Shown here piece after piece: positions 28,950 through 38,891 of a DNA stretch of 64,000 nt. Position numbers and translations under genes: made by a program. The notes below the pieces were generated by a model. The model was not told the DNA's origin. It was given only the letters and a program-made list of their open reading frames with translations, and searched no databases. This stretch comes from Vibrio hepatarius (GTDB lineage Bacteria > Pseudomonadota > Gammaproteobacteria > Enterobacterales > Vibrionaceae): the NCBI RefSeq assembly GCF_018860525.1, contig NZ_JAHKPM010000024.1:1-64000 (forward strand), in the 5' to 3' direction. Each line of letters starts with the position of its first letter. The first letter of the stretch is position 1.

Positions 28950-29669
28950 ATGATTTCATTAGAACAGGCAAAGAACCTCGTAGAGTTACTAGAAAGTGAG
29001 CAGCAAGAAGAAGCTGACCAACTTGTTAGGAGCTTACAAGAAGCGACACCAAGTCCCGTTTTTCAGGAAATTGGTGAGTTAACTCGTGATTTGCACGAGT
29101 CTATCAAGCATTTCAGTGTTGATGACCGTATCAATGCTATTGCGAATGCTGAGATTCCTGATGCTAAGGACAGGCTTCAGTATGTCATTGATAAAACTGA
29201 AACCGCGGCAAATAAAACGATGGATGCGGTCGATCGATGTATGCCGATTGCTGATAACTTACATGAGGGCTTATTGAAAGTTCGACCTAAATGGAATGAG
29301 TTAATGCATGGTCGCATTGAGCTTGCAGAATTCAAGGCTCTTTGCCATCGTATTGATAAGCTACTTGGTGAAGTTGAAGGAGACAGTTCTGAGCTAAGAG
29401 GTCAATTGACAGAGATTCTTATGGCTCAGGATTTTCAAGATTTAACCGGTCAGATCATCAGTAGAGTCATCACTCTGGTCAATGAAGTTGAAGGCCGGCT
29501 GGTGGAAATTTTGACCGCATTTGGTGCTAGTAAACTTGAAGAAGCCGAACAAAATAAAAATAAATCATCGATAGATCCAGAGGGGCCAATACTCAATGCT
29601 CATGAAAGGGAAGACGCAGTGGCATCACAAGATGAAGTTGACGACTTACTCTCGAGTCTTGGGTTTTAG
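28950..29669 (+). CDS. cheZ: CheY-P phosphatase CheZ
   Basis: CheZ dephosphorylates CheY-P. It is a long helical-hairpin protein of 240 residues with the active-site segment AQDFQDLTGQIISRV (catalytic Gln) and a C-terminal CheY-binding peptide DEVDDLLSSLGF after a flexible linker. The ATG at 28950 (MISLEQAKNLV) fits family members; a TTG two codons before is closer to an AAAGG motif and remains possible. Confidence 0.95.
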   Translation: MISLEQAKNLVELLESEQQEEADQLVRSLQEATPSPVFQEIGELTRDLHESIKHFSVDDRINAIANAEIPDAKDRLQYVIDKTETAANKTMDAVDRCMPIADNLHEGLLKVRPKWNELMHGRIELAEFKALCHRIDKLLGEVEGDSSELRGQLTEILMAQDFQDLTGQIISRVITLVNEVEGRLVEILTAFGASKLEEAEQNKNKSSIDPEGPILNAHEREDAVASQDEVDDLLSSLGF

Positions 29670-29678
29670 AGGTAATTT

Positions 29679-31877
29679 ATGAGTTTTGAATTAGACGAAG
29701 ATATTCTACAGGACTTTTTGGTTGAAGCAGGGGAAATTCTTGAGCTTCTTTCAGAGCAGCTGGTAGAACTTGAAAATAACCCTGAAGACAAAGAATTGCT
29801 CAATGCCATTTTCCGTGGTTTTCACACTGTCAAAGGTGGGGCTGGCTTCCTATCTCTTACCGAGCTGGTCGATACTTGTCATGGTGCTGAAAATGTGTTC
29901 GATATTTTGCGTAACGGACAACGTGATGTTTCTTCAAGTCTAATGGATACGATGCTAACAGCATTAGATACGGTTAATCGACAGTTCCAGGCGGTACAAG
30001 ATCAAGAGCCGTTACCTAAAGCTGATCAAGAGCTGTTGGATGAACTGCATCGTCTAAGTAGCCCTCAATCAGCGGACGAGGCTCAGCCTGAAGCCAGTGC
30101 TCCAGCAGAAGCTGCTGAACCAGAACCTGAAGCCAGTGCCCCAGAAGAGCCTGAAGTTGCAGCACCAAGTGGTGATGGTGAATCTGGTGGTTCTATCGAT
30201 GAAATCACTCAAGATGATTTTGATAAGTTGCTTGATGAACTCCATGGTGAGGGCGGTTCTCCAATCGCTGCCTCAGAACCGGCTGGAGGAGCGCCAGAAC
30301 CTGCAGGTGATGCGAGTGGTGATATTACGGATGATGAATTCGAAAAGTTATTAGACGATCTCCATGGCTCAGGAAAAAGCCCAGTTGAAGCGGAGGCTAA
30401 AGCCAGTGCAGCACCTCAAGGTGGTGATGATGGCTTAATGACGGACGACGACTTTGATAAATTGCTTGATGACCTTCATGGCTCAGGTAAAGGCCCTCTA
30501 GAAGCGACAGATTCCGCTAGTGAACCAGCTTCTCAAAAAGAAGAGCCAGTCGCTAAAGCCGAAGCGCCAAAAGAAGCCGCACCTCCACCCGCGCCTAAGG
30601 CAGAGCAACCCGCACCTCCACCACCTAAGCCTGCTGAAAAAGCGGCGCCACCTGCAAAAAAAGAAGCCGCACCGCCTGCGCAAAGTAAAAAACCTCAGGC
30701 CGAAGCTACCGTGCGTGTCGATACATCAACTCTTGATGTTATTATGAATATGGTGGGTGAGCTGGTACTTGTTCGTAACCGATTGTTAAGTTTAGGTTTA
30801 AATAGTAACGATGAAGAGATGGCAAAAGCTGTCTCTAACCTCGACGTTGTAACTGCAGACCTTCAGGGCGCGGTAATGAAGACGCGAATGCAACCGATCA
30901 AAAAAGTGTTTGGTCGATTCCCTCGCGTGGTAAGAGACATTGCACGGACTCTAGAAAAAGACATTAACCTAGAGATGCGTGGTGAAGAAACCGATTTGGA
31001 TAAAAACCTCGTTGAAGCGCTAGCTGATCCGCTCATTCACTTGGTCCGCAACTCGCTAGACCACGGTATAGAAATGCCTGCAGATCGTGTAAAAGCCGGT
31101 AAACCTCAACAGGGTAAGGTCATTCTTTCGGCTTCTCAGGAAGGTGATCATATTGAGTTAGCTATTGTCGATGACGGTGGCGGTATGGACCCAGAGAAAT
31201 TAAGAGGAATTGCCGTTGACCGGGGGATGATGGATGAAGATGCTGCGTCGCGCCTAAATAACAAAGAATGTTTCAATCTGATATTTATGCCCGGATTCTC
31301 AAGTAAAGAACAAATATCTGACATCTCAGGACGCGGTGTGGGTATGGATGTGGTGAAAACCGCCATCAATGGGTTGAATGGTTCTATTGATATCGATTCT
31401 GAATTAGGTAAAGGAACTAAAATTACTATTAAAGTGCCTTTGACTCTGGCTATTTTGCCAACCTTAATGGTCGGAGTTGCAGGGCACCCATTTGCTCTTC
31501 CTTTGGGAAGTGTCAATGAGATTTTCCATTTGGATCTTAGCCGTACCAATGTTGTTGATGGCCAGTTAACTATTATTGTCCGAGAAAAATCGATTCCATT
31601 GTTTTACTTACAAAACTGGCTTGCACCGAAGTCGGCTGACATGGAATTACGTAAGGGACATGGTCATGTAGTGATTGTCCAGATTGGTAGTCAGAGAGTT
31701 GGGTTTGTAGTCGATACTCTAATTGGACAAGAAGAAGTGGTGATTAAACCTCTTGATAGCATGCTTCAGGGAACTCCGGGGATGGCGGGTGCGACAATCA
31801 CCAGTGATGGGCATATTGCTCTGATTCTGGATGTAGCGGATTTGCTTAAGCAGTATGCGGCTGCTTCTCGAGTCTAA
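29679..31877 (+). CDS. cheA: Chemotaxis histidine kinase CheA
   Basis: CheA autophosphorylates in response to receptor signals and passes phosphate to CheY and CheB. The P1 HPt domain has His49 in HTVKGGAGFL. Between P1 and P3 there is no obvious P2; instead a linker of about 210 residues carries three copies of a 20-residue motif (see the repeat entry) and a Pro/Ala/Lys stretch. P3 dimerisation starts near residue 344, the P4 kinase has HLVRNSLDHGIE and GRGVGMDVV, and P5 is a CheW-like domain. Length is 732 residues. In V. cholerae a linker region called LID binds ParP for polar localisation; the repeats lie where LID would be. Confidence 0.97.
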   Translation: MSFELDEDILQDFLVEAGEILELLSEQLVELENNPEDKELLNAIFRGFHTVKGGAGFLSLTELVDTCHGAENVFDILRNGQRDVSSSLMDTMLTALDTVNRQFQAVQDQEPLPKADQELLDELHRLSSPQSADEAQPEASAPAEAAEPEPEASAPEEPEVAAPSGDGESGGSIDEITQDDFDKLLDELHGEGGSPIAASEPAGGAPEPAGDASGDITDDEFEKLLDDLHGSGKSPVEAEAKASAAPQGGDDGLMTDDDFDKLLDDLHGSGKGPLEATDSASEPASQKEEPVAKAEAPKEAAPPPAPKAEQPAPPPPKPAEKAAPPAKKEAAPPAQSKKPQAEATVRVDTSTLDVIMNMVGELVLVRNRLLSLGLNSNDEEMAKAVSNLDVVTADLQGAVMKTRMQPIKKVFGRFPRVVRDIARTLEKDINLEMRGEETDLDKNLVEALADPLIHLVRNSLDHGIEMPADRVKAGKPQQGKVILSASQEGDHIELAIVDDGGGMDPEKLRGIAVDRGMMDEDAASRLNNKECFNLIFMPGFSSKEQISDISGRGVGMDVVKTAINGLNGSIDIDSELGKGTKITIKVPLTLAILPTLMVGVAGHPFALPLGSVNEIFHLDLSRTNVVDGQLTIIVREKSIPLFYLQNWLAPKSADMELRKGHGHVVIVQIGSQRVGFVVDTLIGQEEVVIKPLDSMLQGTPGMAGATITSDGHIALILDVADLLKQYAAASRV
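30204..30500 (+). repeat. Three copies of a D/E-F-x-K-L-L-D-x-L-H-G motif in the CheA linker
   Basis: Copies near CheA residues 176-195, 215-235 and 253-272 share the pattern (I/M)T-x-D-(D/E)-F-(D/E)-K-L-L-D-(D/E)-L-H-G followed by G-x-(S/G)-P and an acidic or Ala-rich spacer. Copies two and three are nearly identical over 20 residues. The pattern predicts three short amphipathic helices joined by flexible spacers, which could give multivalent binding to ParP or another polar partner (inference). Confidence 0.8.
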
Positions 31878-31901
31878 GTCGTAGAATAATAAAGGATAAC
31901 T

Positions 31902-33026
31902 ATGGCGATTAAAGTTTTAGTAGTTGATGATTCGAGTTTTTTTCGTCGCCGAGTCAGTGAGATAATTAACTCTGAACCTCGTTTAGAGGTAATGGATGTG
32001 GCGACCAATGGTAAAGAAGCTGTAGACAAAGCCCTAAGATTGAAACCGGATGTGATTACAATGGACATAGAGATGCCTGTGATGGACGGTATCACGGCCG
32101 TTCGTGAAATTATGGCTAAAAGTCCAGTTCCTATTTTAATGTTTTCGTCTTTAACACATGATGGAGCAAAAGCAACATTGGATGCTCTTGATGCTGGAGC
32201 ATTGGACTTTCTACCCAAGAAATTTGAAGATATTGCACGTAATCGTGATGATGCGGTGTCATTGCTACAACAACGTGTAATTGAGATTGCTTCACGTCGC
32301 ACCTTTATGCGCCGACCTGCTAGTAAACCTGCCTCGACTGCGGGTACAGCGAAATCTCCCACAGCCTCTTCAACTACGCAAAAAACATCTAAAGCTGCGA
32401 CTGTTTCGGCAAAATCGTCTGCAGCTGGACGCTTTAAATCTACGGGTAAGAGATATCAACTTACGGCCATTGGAACTTCAACTGGCGGCCCTGTCGCTCT
32501 ACAAAAAATTTTAACTCAGCTGCCAGCGAACTATCCTCACCCTATTTTACTCATTCAACATATGCCAGCTACATTTACCGCTGCTTTTGCAAGCCGTCTG
32601 AATTCACTGTGTAAAATACAAGTTAAAGAAGCTGAAGATGGTGATTCTCTTAAACCAGGAGTGGCGTATCTTGCACCTGGTGGAAAGCAAATGATGGTTG
32701 ATGGTCGCCCTGGTACTGCAAAATTACGCGTCATTGATGGTGGTGAACGGATGAACTATAAGCCTTGTGTTGACGTGACTTTTGGTAGTGCAGCTAAAAT
32801 TTATTCTGAACAAGTTCTCTCAATGGTATTAACTGGAATGGGTGCTGATGGAAGAGAAGGCGCTCGTATGCTGAAAAGTGCTGGTGCAACTATTTGGGCA
32901 CAAGATGAGAACAGCTGTGTCGTTTATGGCATGCCACAAGCGGTTGCTAAAGCCGGTTTGTCGACTGAAGATTTACCATTAGATCGTATAGCAGAACGAA
33001 TGCTAGTTGAAGTAGGTTTGTCCTAG
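31902..33026 (+). CDS. cheB: Chemotaxis methylesterase/deamidase CheB
   Basis: CheB removes methyl groups from chemoreceptor glutamates and deamidates glutamines. The N-terminal receiver has Asp55 (VITMDIEMP). A Ser/Thr/Lys/Ala-rich linker (about 135-180) joins it to the esterase domain with the catalytic Ser in IGTSTGGP, His in QHMPATFT and Asp in [10 protein letters not shown]. Length is 374 residues. It sits 24 bases after cheA with ribosome site AAAGGATAA. Confidence 0.97.
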   Translation: MAIKVLVVDDSSFFRRRVSEIINSEPRLEVMDVATNGKEAVDKALRLKPDVITMDIEMPVMDGITAVREIMAKSPVPILMFSSLTHDGAKATLDALDAGALDFLPKKFEDIARNRDDAVSLLQQRVIEIASRRTFMRRPASKPASTAGTAKSPTASSTTQKTSKAATVSAKSSAAGRFKSTGKRYQLTAIGTSTGGPVALQKILTQLPANYPHPILLIQHMPATFTAAFASRLNSLCKIQVKEAEDGDSLKPGVAYLAPGGKQMMVDGRPGTAKLRVIDGGERMNYKPCVDVTFGSAAKIYSEQVLSMVLTGMGADGREGARMLKSAGATIWAQDENSCVVYGMPQAVAKAGLSTEDLPLDRIAERMLVEVGLS

Positions 33027-33035
33027 GGGTAACGG

Positions 33036-33812
33036 ATGATTGTTTGGAGTATTGCAAACCAAAAAGGTGGTGTTGGCAAAACAACAACGACTATCACCCT
33101 TGCGGGTTTGTTAAGCAAGCAAAGCAAGCGGGTTCTGTTGGTTGATACTGACCCTCACGCATCTCTAACAACTTATCTGGGTTATGATCCTGACGGCGTA
33201 AGTTCAAGCTTATTTGATCTCTTTCAGTTAAAGGACTTCAACGAAGAAAGTGTTTTACCCTTGGTGATGAAATCAGATGTAGAAGGTATCGATATTGTTC
33301 CTGCTCATATGTCACTCGCCACGTTGGACAGGGTTATGGGTAACCGTAGTGGTATGGGGTTAATACTTAAACGAGCGCTGATGGCTATTGAACAGCACTA
33401 TGATTATGTTTTGATTGATTGTCCGCCTATACTCGGTGTAATGATGGTTAATGCATTGGCCGCCAGTAACCGTATCCTTATACCAGTGCAAACCGAATTT
33501 TTGGCAATGAAAGGTCTGGAACGAATGGTGCGAACTTTAGCCATAATGCAAAAATCACGTAATAGCCCATTTAATGTCACCATTGTCCCGACTATGTATG
33601 ACAAACGGACTAATGCATCGTTGCAAACGTTGCAAAAATTAAAGAAAGATTATCCAGATCAGGTATGGACTTCTGCAGTACCAATCGATACTAAATTTAG
33701 AGATGCTAGCTTAAAGCATCTTCCGGTTTCACATTTTGCTTCTGGGAGTCGTGGCGTTTTCGCATATAAACAGCTGTTAATTTATTTAGAAAGGTTGGCA
33801 GTGAATGAGTAG
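33036..33812 (+). CDS. parC: ParA-like ATPase ParC (polar localisation of chemotaxis arrays)
   Basis: The 258-residue protein is a ParA/Soj ATPase with the deviant Walker A KGGVGKTTT, the DTDPHASLT motif and LIDCPP. Its place between cheB and a CheW-like gene identifies it as the vibrio ParC described in V. cholerae, which recruits chemotaxis arrays to the pole with ParP. The name should not be confused with topoisomerase IV ParC. The ATG at 33036 has GGGGTAACGG just before it, and the gene overlaps parP by eight bases. Confidence 0.92.
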   Translation: MIVWSIANQKGGVGKTTTTITLAGLLSKQSKRVLLVDTDPHASLTTYLGYDPDGVSSSLFDLFQLKDFNEESVLPLVMKSDVEGIDIVPAHMSLATLDRVMGNRSGMGLILKRALMAIEQHYDYVLIDCPPILGVMMVNALAASNRILIPVQTEFLAMKGLERMVRTLAIMQKSRNSPFNVTIVPTMYDKRTNASLQTLQKLKKDYPDQVWTSAVPIDTKFRDASLKHLPVSHFASGSRGVFAYKQLLIYLERLAVNE

Positions 33813-34824
33813 CAATACTTTGATATCGAGTGAGCAAGCGTTGGAAGAATACTTTTCCGCGCTATTAGATGAGTCATTAGACGTCGATGATAAGCTAGAC
33901 TCTCCTGGTAATAATCAGGACCCATTATTAGATTTAGAAGCTGATTTAGCCATGTCGGCGTTTGAGCCTGCTGTTCAGGAAGTAGAGGAAGAAACGAGTT
34001 ATGCTCCGCCCGCGGTTGAGGTCGAACTACCGAATTTAGATGATGTTGAGCGACTACTGGAACAACTTGAATCTACCAATCCAGTAGCGGACCTTCAGCT
34101 TGAAGAAGTGATGGAGCAAAATACCACTCAGATATCAGAAACGAGCTCTGAAATTGAAGAGTGCCAAGATTGGCCAGTAGACAATGATATATCAGCACCT
34201 GAGGCAGATGATGTACCTGCTGACTCTCAATCTGAAGCTATAGTTGAAGAAATTGCTCAACCAGAAATTGATGACACCACGCAGGAGCAACCTGAAGTTG
34301 CTGAAGAGGTTTCGTTAGAACCAGAAACTCAGTCAGGTGGAAGTGAATCAGGTGTTTGGTCTTCCACTATACGTGATCAAGACTTTCAGGTTCTATATTT
34401 TGAAGTAAATAGTGTGACTTTTGCGGTTCCGCTTGATGAATTAGGTGGTATTCACCGTATTGCTGAACTTAATCACCTTATCGGTCGCCCTGATTGGTAC
34501 CTGGGCCTGCAGACTGGTCGAGATGCACAGCTTGATGTGGTAGATACGGCAAAATGGGTGATGGCTGAGAAGCTGGACAATGATACTTATAAAGATGAAT
34601 ACCAATATATTGTTATGTTGGATGAAAGTATGTGGGGATTAGCTTCTACTCAGTTAAAGGGTACAGAATCAATCAACCCAGAGAAGATACGCTGGCGGAA
34701 AACCGCAGGAAAACGTCCTTGGCTTGCGGGGATGGTCAAAGAAAAAATGTGTGCTTTGATCCATGTTGAAGCATTGATAGCTATGCTTAATGCAGGACTT
34801 GATGTAAAAGCCTTGGACAAATAA
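33805..34824 (+). CDS. parP: ParP, CheW-like polar chemotaxis adaptor
   Basis: The 339-residue protein has an acidic, Pro/Glu-rich N-terminal half (to about residue 185) and a C-terminal CheW-like domain (VLYFEVNSVTFAVPLDELGGIHR onward). In V. cholerae ParP binds ParC through its N-terminal part and CheA through its C-terminal AIF domain, holding arrays at the pole. The assignment rests on architecture and position directly after parC. Confidence 0.9.
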   Translation: MSSNTLISSEQALEEYFSALLDESLDVDDKLDSPGNNQDPLLDLEADLAMSAFEPAVQEVEEETSYAPPAVEVELPNLDDVERLLEQLESTNPVADLQLEEVMEQNTTQISETSSEIEECQDWPVDNDISAPEADDVPADSQSEAIVEEIAQPEIDDTTQEQPEVAEEVSLEPETQSGGSESGVWSSTIRDQDFQVLYFEVNSVTFAVPLDELGGIHRIAELNHLIGRPDWYLGLQTGRDAQLDVVDTAKWVMAEKLDNDTYKDEYQYIVMLDESMWGLASTQLKGTESINPEKIRWRKTAGKRPWLAGMVKEKMCALIHVEALIAMLNAGLDVKALDK

Positions 34825-34861
34825 AACGTTTATGCCGATTTTGGCTTAGAGAGGAATAGGT

Positions 34862-35356
34862 ATGTCTCAAACTAATGAAGTCGAAGTGAGAAGGGATCAG
34901 TCAAATGACGAAGTACTTCAGTGGGTGACGTTCCAGCTAGAAGAAGAAACCTACGGTATCAATGTAATGCAGGTACGTGAAGTGCTGCGTTATACAGAGA
35001 TTGCTCCCGTGCCAGGTGCTCCTGATTACGTTCTTGGGATCATTAACCTGCGTGGTAATGTAGTAACAGTTATAGATACCCGATCACGCTTTGGTTTGAT
35101 GCAAGGTGAAATCACAGATAATACTCGGATCATCGTGATTGAGTCCGAACATCAAGTGATAGGTATTCTAGTTGATAGTGTTGCTGAAGTGGTGTATTTA
35201 AGATCTTCTGAAATTGATACGACGCCAAGTGTTGGAACAGACGAAAGTGCTAAGTTCATTCAGGGTGTTAGCAATCGTGATGGTAAGTTGTTGATTCTTG
35301 TTGACTTGAATAAGCTACTAACTGACGAAGAATGGGATGAGATGGCTCATCTATAA
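34862..35356 (+). CDS. cheW: Chemotaxis coupling protein CheW
   Basis: CheW links chemoreceptors to CheA in the array. It is a 164-residue SH3-like double-barrel protein with VTFQLEEETYGINVMQVREVLR, PVPGAPDYVLGIINLRG and VDSVAEV. AGAGAGGAATAGGT-like purines precede the ATG. Its stop codon overlaps the ATG of the next gene by one base. Confidence 0.96.
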   Translation: MSQTNEVEVRRDQSNDEVLQWVTFQLEEETYGINVMQVREVLRYTEIAPVPGAPDYVLGIINLRGNVVTVIDTRSRFGLMQGEITDNTRIIVIESEHQVIGILVDSVAEVVYLRSSEIDTTPSVGTDESAKFIQGVSNRDGKLLILVDLNKLLTDEEWDEMAHL

Positions 35357-35856
35357 TGGAAGCAGTTTTTTTGGCAAATGCTCCTGTAATCGCAGGAGTT
35401 ATTGCATTAGTAGTTATCGTATTTTTTGCTGTGATCTTACTGCGTTTAAAGAAGAATCAAGGTGTCATGTTCGAGCATTGGCGGCAGAAAAGTCGTCATC
35501 TTGATAAAGAGTTACAAAAAGCTAACAAGCAGCTACTTGAAGTTCGTTCTGTCGTCGTTGGTTTAGGGCAGAGAGTCAGTGAGCAACAGGATCTTATTCA
35601 GCATTTGAACGAGAGAATTGCAGAACTTGAACAGGAAGATGGTGATGGACGTTTGTACTCGAGAGCTTCAAAAATGGTCCAACTTGGAGCTGATGTTAAC
35701 GAACTTATTAAAGAGTGTGAATTACCTAAAGCTGAAGCCGAGTTAATGCTTTCTTTGCAAAAAAAAATTGCTGGTAAGGAAAAAGTGCCCCCTCTTGGAA
35801 CTGATTCACAATCTAGCCACTCATCGGCACTGAGGAAAAGCAGAAAAAAATCTTGA
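35356..35856 (+). CDS. DUF2802 membrane-anchored coiled-coil protein
   Basis: The 166-residue protein has one N-terminal membrane helix (about residues 8-28, APVIAGVIALVVIVFFAVILL), a long charged coiled coil (about 35-100) and a short conserved C-terminal helix-turn region (GADVNELIKECELPKAEAELMLSLQ) typical of DUF2802. It overlaps cheW by one base and is the last gene before a strong terminator, so it probably belongs to the motility operon. Function is unknown. Confidence 0.88.
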   Translation: MEAVFLANAPVIAGVIALVVIVFFAVILLRLKKNQGVMFEHWRQKSRHLDKELQKANKQLLEVRSVVVGLGQRVSEQQDLIQHLNERIAELEQEDGDGRLYSRASKMVQLGADVNELIKECELPKAEAELMLSLQKKIAGKEKVPPLGTDSQSSHSSALRKSRKKS

Positions 35857-35865
35857 ACATAACTT

Positions 35866-35891
35866 AAAGGATGCATTGTGCATCCTTTTTT
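35866..35891 (+). terminator. Intrinsic terminator closing the flagellar/chemotaxis operon
   Basis: AGGATGCA / TGCATCCT arms around a TTG loop, preceded by AA and followed by TTTTTT, ten bases after the DUF2802 stop. Confidence 0.92.
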
Positions 35892-35988
35892 GTATCCAAG
35901 TGTAAGCAATCAATCGGTACTTATTTGAAATATGGCAGATTATTTACATAAACTTACCGTGTTTCGTGATGGTCGAAGACCTAATTCT

Positions 35989-36030
35989 ATTTAGTGTCAG
36001 TATGGCTATGGTATTATAGTGGCACTAAAT
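35989..36030 (+). promoter_or_regulatory. Inverted repeat and promoter region of the ccm operon
   Basis: ATTTAGTG (35989-35996) and CACTAAAT (36023-36030) form perfect 8-base arms around 26 bases that include a -10-like TATTAT/TATAGT, 18 bases before the ccmA ATG. This could be an operator flanking the promoter or a leader hairpin. The regulator is unknown; I saw no good FNR or NarP site. Confidence 0.35.
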
Positions 36031-36047
36031 TTCACTAGCGAATATTC

Positions 36048-36686
36048 ATGTTAGAAGCATCCCAGCTGACCGCTGTTAGAGACAACAGAATCCTATTTGA
36101 ATCACTGTCGTTTACACTTAATTGTGGTGACATAGTACAAGTTGAAGGTCGAAACGGGACAGGAAAAACCACCTTACTACGGATTATCTCTGGGCTTGCT
36201 GAACGCGACAATGGTGACGTACTTTGGAATGGGGAAAGTATTGAATCTAACCGAGAAGCTTACCATCAAGACTTATTATTTTTAGGGCATCAAACAGGAA
36301 TTAAGCGAGAATTGACTGCTTATGAGAACTTACGTTTCTATCTTAACCTCCATTCTAATCACTCGATAGATAAGGTTAGCCTTTATAATGCTCTGACGAA
36401 AGTTGGGTTAGCGGGGCGTGAGGATGTGCCAGTAGCAAAACTATCCGCTGGCCAGCAGCGTAGGGTAGCTCTAGCACGTTTGTGGTTAAGCCAGCATAAG
36501 CTCTGGGTTTTAGATGAACCTTTAACGGCTATTGATAAACAGGGTGTGAACGTATTGGAGTCACTTTTTCTTAGTCATATTGATAAAGGTGGCATTGTTT
36601 TACTGACCACTCATCAGGATATGTTTGCCAATCATACAAGATTAAAAAAAATCACACTAGGTAACGTACCATGCTTGCAGCAATGA
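36048..36686 (+). CDS. ccmA: Heme exporter ATPase CcmA
   Basis: CcmA energises release of holo-CcmE from the CcmCD complex during cytochrome c maturation. It is an ABC ATPase of 212 residues with Walker [12 protein letters not shown], signature [15 protein letters not shown] and Walker B LWVLDEP. It overlaps ccmB by 16 bases and begins the ccmABCDEFGHI operon. Confidence 0.95.
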   Translation: MLEASQLTAVRDNRILFESLSFTLNCGDIVQVEGRNGTGKTTLLRIISGLAERDNGDVLWNGESIESNREAYHQDLLFLGHQTGIKRELTAYENLRFYLNLHSNHSIDKVSLYNALTKVGLAGREDVPVAKLSAGQQRRVALARLWLSQHKLWVLDEPLTAIDKQGVNVLESLFLSHIDKGGIVLLTTHQDMFANHTRLKKITLGNVPCLQQ

Positions 36687-37339
36687 ATAATATCATTCGG
36701 CGAGAGCTTCTCATCGCATTTCGGCGTCAGGCAGATATTTTTAATCCTTTGTGGTTTTTTATTATAGTCATTACTTTATTTCCTCTAAGTATAGGACCTG
36801 AACCCAACTTATTGGCGCGTATTGCAGCTGGTATTGTTTGGGTAGCCGCTCTGTTGTCGGCTCTATTGTCTTTGGAAAGACTATTTAGAGATGACTTTCA
36901 AGATGGAGCATTAGAACAAATGATGTTAATGCCTTTGCCACTGCCGCTTGTTGTGATCTCCAAAGTCATTGCGCACTGGATGTTGACCGGATTACCTCTA
37001 ATTTTGATAAGCCCCTTGTTGGCGATTTTACTTTCTCTTGATATGAATTCTTGGTTAGCAGTGGTAGCAACTTTGCTCATTGGAACGCCAACATTAAGCT
37101 TTATTGGTGCGATTGGTGTTGCTTTGACAGTGGGTTTACAAAAGGGAGGGGTACTCCTTAGCTTACTTGTTCTTCCATTGTATATCCCGATATTGATATT
37201 TGCGACGTCTGCGATTGATGCGGCATCTCTAGGAATGGCGTATAAAGGTCAGTTAGCTATTCTTGGGGCTATGTTCATGGGTTCAATAACGTTTACCCCA
37301 TTTGCTATTAGTTCTGCTCTTCGAGTAAGTGTTAATTAA
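36671..37339 (+). CDS. ccmB: Heme exporter permease CcmB
   Basis: The membrane partner of CcmA has 222 residues and six hydrophobic segments, with the family motif [25 protein letters not shown] kept the ATG at 36671, with AGG nine bases before it; the ATG four codons later ([10 protein letters not shown]) has no visible ribosome site. About 107 bases without a gene separate it from ccmC. Confidence 0.94.
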   Translation: MLAAMNNIIRRELLIAFRRQADIFNPLWFFIIVITLFPLSIGPEPNLLARIAAGIVWVAALLSALLSLERLFRDDFQDGALEQMMLMPLPLPLVVISKVIAHWMLTGLPLILISPLLAILLSLDMNSWLAVVATLLIGTPTLSFIGAIGVALTVGLQKGGVLLSLLVLPLYIPILIFATSAIDAASLGMAYKGQLAILGAMFMGSITFTPFAISSALRVSVN

Positions 37340-37446
37340 TTCGTTTTTCTTGAGAGCAAGATACCCTAACACCTGTGCATTACATCGTTAAAAATTCAGT
37401 CTGACATAGACAATAAAACAACATAGAAGCAAGAGTGAGAAAAACA

Positions 37447-38199
37447 ATGTGGAAGTGGCTCCATCCTTATGCCAAGTCGGAAACTGCCTACCAGCTATGC
37501 GGTAGGTTACTACCTTGGTTTGCGATATTGTCGTTACTGCTTTTATCACTAGGTACAGTATGGGGGTTGGCTTTTGCGCCCTCAGATTACCAGCAAGGTG
37601 ACAGCTTTAGAATTATCTATATACATGTTCCTTCAGCAATTTTGTCTATGGGCATATATATGTCAATGGCTATTGCGGCTTTCATTGGTTTGGTTTGGCA
37701 AGTCAAACTATCGGATATGGCGGCCTCTGCTATGGCACCTATCGGAGCAGTATATACCTTTATAGCATTAATGACGGGGGCCATTTGGGGAAAGCCCATG
37801 TGGGGAGCATGGTGGGTGTGGGATGCTCGTTTAACTTCTGAGCTGATCCTTTTGTTTCTGTATCTAGGTGTCATAGCCCTCTACCACGCATTCGATGATC
37901 AGAGAATGGCAGCGAAAGCAGCAGGCATTTTGGCTATCGTAGGGGTGGTGAACTTACCTATCATTCATTTTTCGGTTGAGTGGTGGAATACCCTTCATCA
38001 AGGAGCAACCATTACTAAATTTGCTAAACCTTCCATTGCTAGTGAGATGTTCTGGCCATTGCTAATCAATATTTTCGGTTTCACATTTTTCTTTGGCACC
38101 TTAACTGTGGTTCGATTGCGTAACGAAATCATAAGTAAAGAGAGTCATCGTACATGGGTGATAGCCCTTGCTCAGGCGAAATTTCAGAGAGGTAAATAA
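37447..38199 (+). CDS. ccmC: Heme-handling protein CcmC
   Basis: CcmC loads heme onto CcmE in the periplasm. The 250-residue six-helix membrane protein has the tryptophan-rich motif WGAWWVWDARLT and the axial His positions in IIYIHVPSA and VEWWNTLHQG. The ATG at 37447 (MWKWLHPYAK) matches the E. coli start; a GTG four codons earlier is part of the ribosome site region. Confidence 0.95.
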   Translation: MWKWLHPYAKSETAYQLCGRLLPWFAILSLLLLSLGTVWGLAFAPSDYQQGDSFRIIYIHVPSAILSMGIYMSMAIAAFIGLVWQVKLSDMAASAMAPIGAVYTFIALMTGAIWGKPMWGAWWVWDARLTSELILLFLYLGVIALYHAFDDQRMAAKAAGILAIVGVVNLPIIHFSVEWWNTLHQGATITKFAKPSIASEMFWPLLINIFGFTFFFGTLTVVRLRNEIISKESHRTWVIALAQAKFQRGK

Positions 38200-38202
38200 A
38201 CA

Positions 38203-38409
38203 ATGCATTTTAATTCTTTGAACGATTTTTTGGCCATGGGTGGATATTCTGCTTATGTTTGGAGCGCTTTTGGTATCACGTTTTTTTTGCTTTTTATTCT
38301 GCTTGTTGCAAGTATTCGCCGTGGGAACAAATTGCTCGATGAAGTTCAGTCTAAGATCGAGAGGCAAGCTCGCATTGATGCTGCGAAAAATATGGAGAAC
38401 ACGTTATGA
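38203..38409 (+). CDS. ccmD: Heme exporter subunit CcmD
   Basis: The small 68-residue bitopic protein has one membrane helix (about 19-41) and a charged C-terminal tail. CcmD stabilises CcmC-CcmE and is needed for holo-CcmE release. It contains the family's [15 protein letters not shown] start and overlaps ccmE by four bases (ATGA). Confidence 0.93.
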   Translation: MHFNSLNDFLAMGGYSAYVWSAFGITFFLLFILLVASIRRGNKLLDEVQSKIERQARIDAAKNMENTL

Positions 38410-38891
38410 ACCCAAGACGTAAGAAAAGATTGGGAATCGTACTGGTAATTTTCGTTGGTATCGCTGCCACTGTTGGACTTATGCTTTATGCACTGAACCA
38501 AAATATGGACTTATTCTACACGCCAACGGAGTTAGTTGATGGCAAGCCTGACGGGACTAAGCCAGAAGTGGGGCAACGTCTGCGTATTGGAGGTATGGTG
38601 GTCAAAGGATCGTTAAAACGTGACCCAGAATCGCTCCAAGTTGCATTCGAATTACGTGATGTAGGCCCTAAAGTAACCGTGATTTATGACGGAATACTGC
38701 CTGATTTATTTAGAGAAGGGCAAGGCATTGTGGCACAAGGCGTTTTGAAAAATCCTACCACGGTTGAAGCTTTTGAAGTACTTGCAAAGCATGATGAGGA
38801 ATATATGCCTCCTGAGATTGCAGAGGCGATGAAGAAGAATCATCAGCCTCTTAATTACACGGAACAACAAAAACAAGGAAGTGATCAATGA
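38406..38891 (+). CDS. ccmE: Heme chaperone CcmE
   Basis: CcmE carries heme covalently to the ligation complex. It has 161 residues: an N-terminal membrane anchor (about 9-30), a beta-barrel domain with [11 protein letters not shown], and the heme-binding His129 in [12 protein letters not shown]. It overlaps both ccmD and ccmF by four bases. Confidence 0.96.
   Translation: MNPRRKKRLGIVLVIFVGIAATVGLMLYALNQNMDLFYTPTELVDGKPDGTKPEVGQRLRIGGMVVKGSLKRDPESLQVAFELRDVGPKVTVIYDGILPDLFREGQGIVAQGVLKNPTTVEAFEVLAKHDEEYMPPEIAEAMKKNHQPLNYTEQQKQGSDQ

Noticed and set aside
34826..34845. GCCGATTT before cheW as a sigma-28 -10 element
   Set aside because: No TAAAGTTT-like -35 at proper spacing; it is equally explained as a small GCC...GGC inverted repeat.
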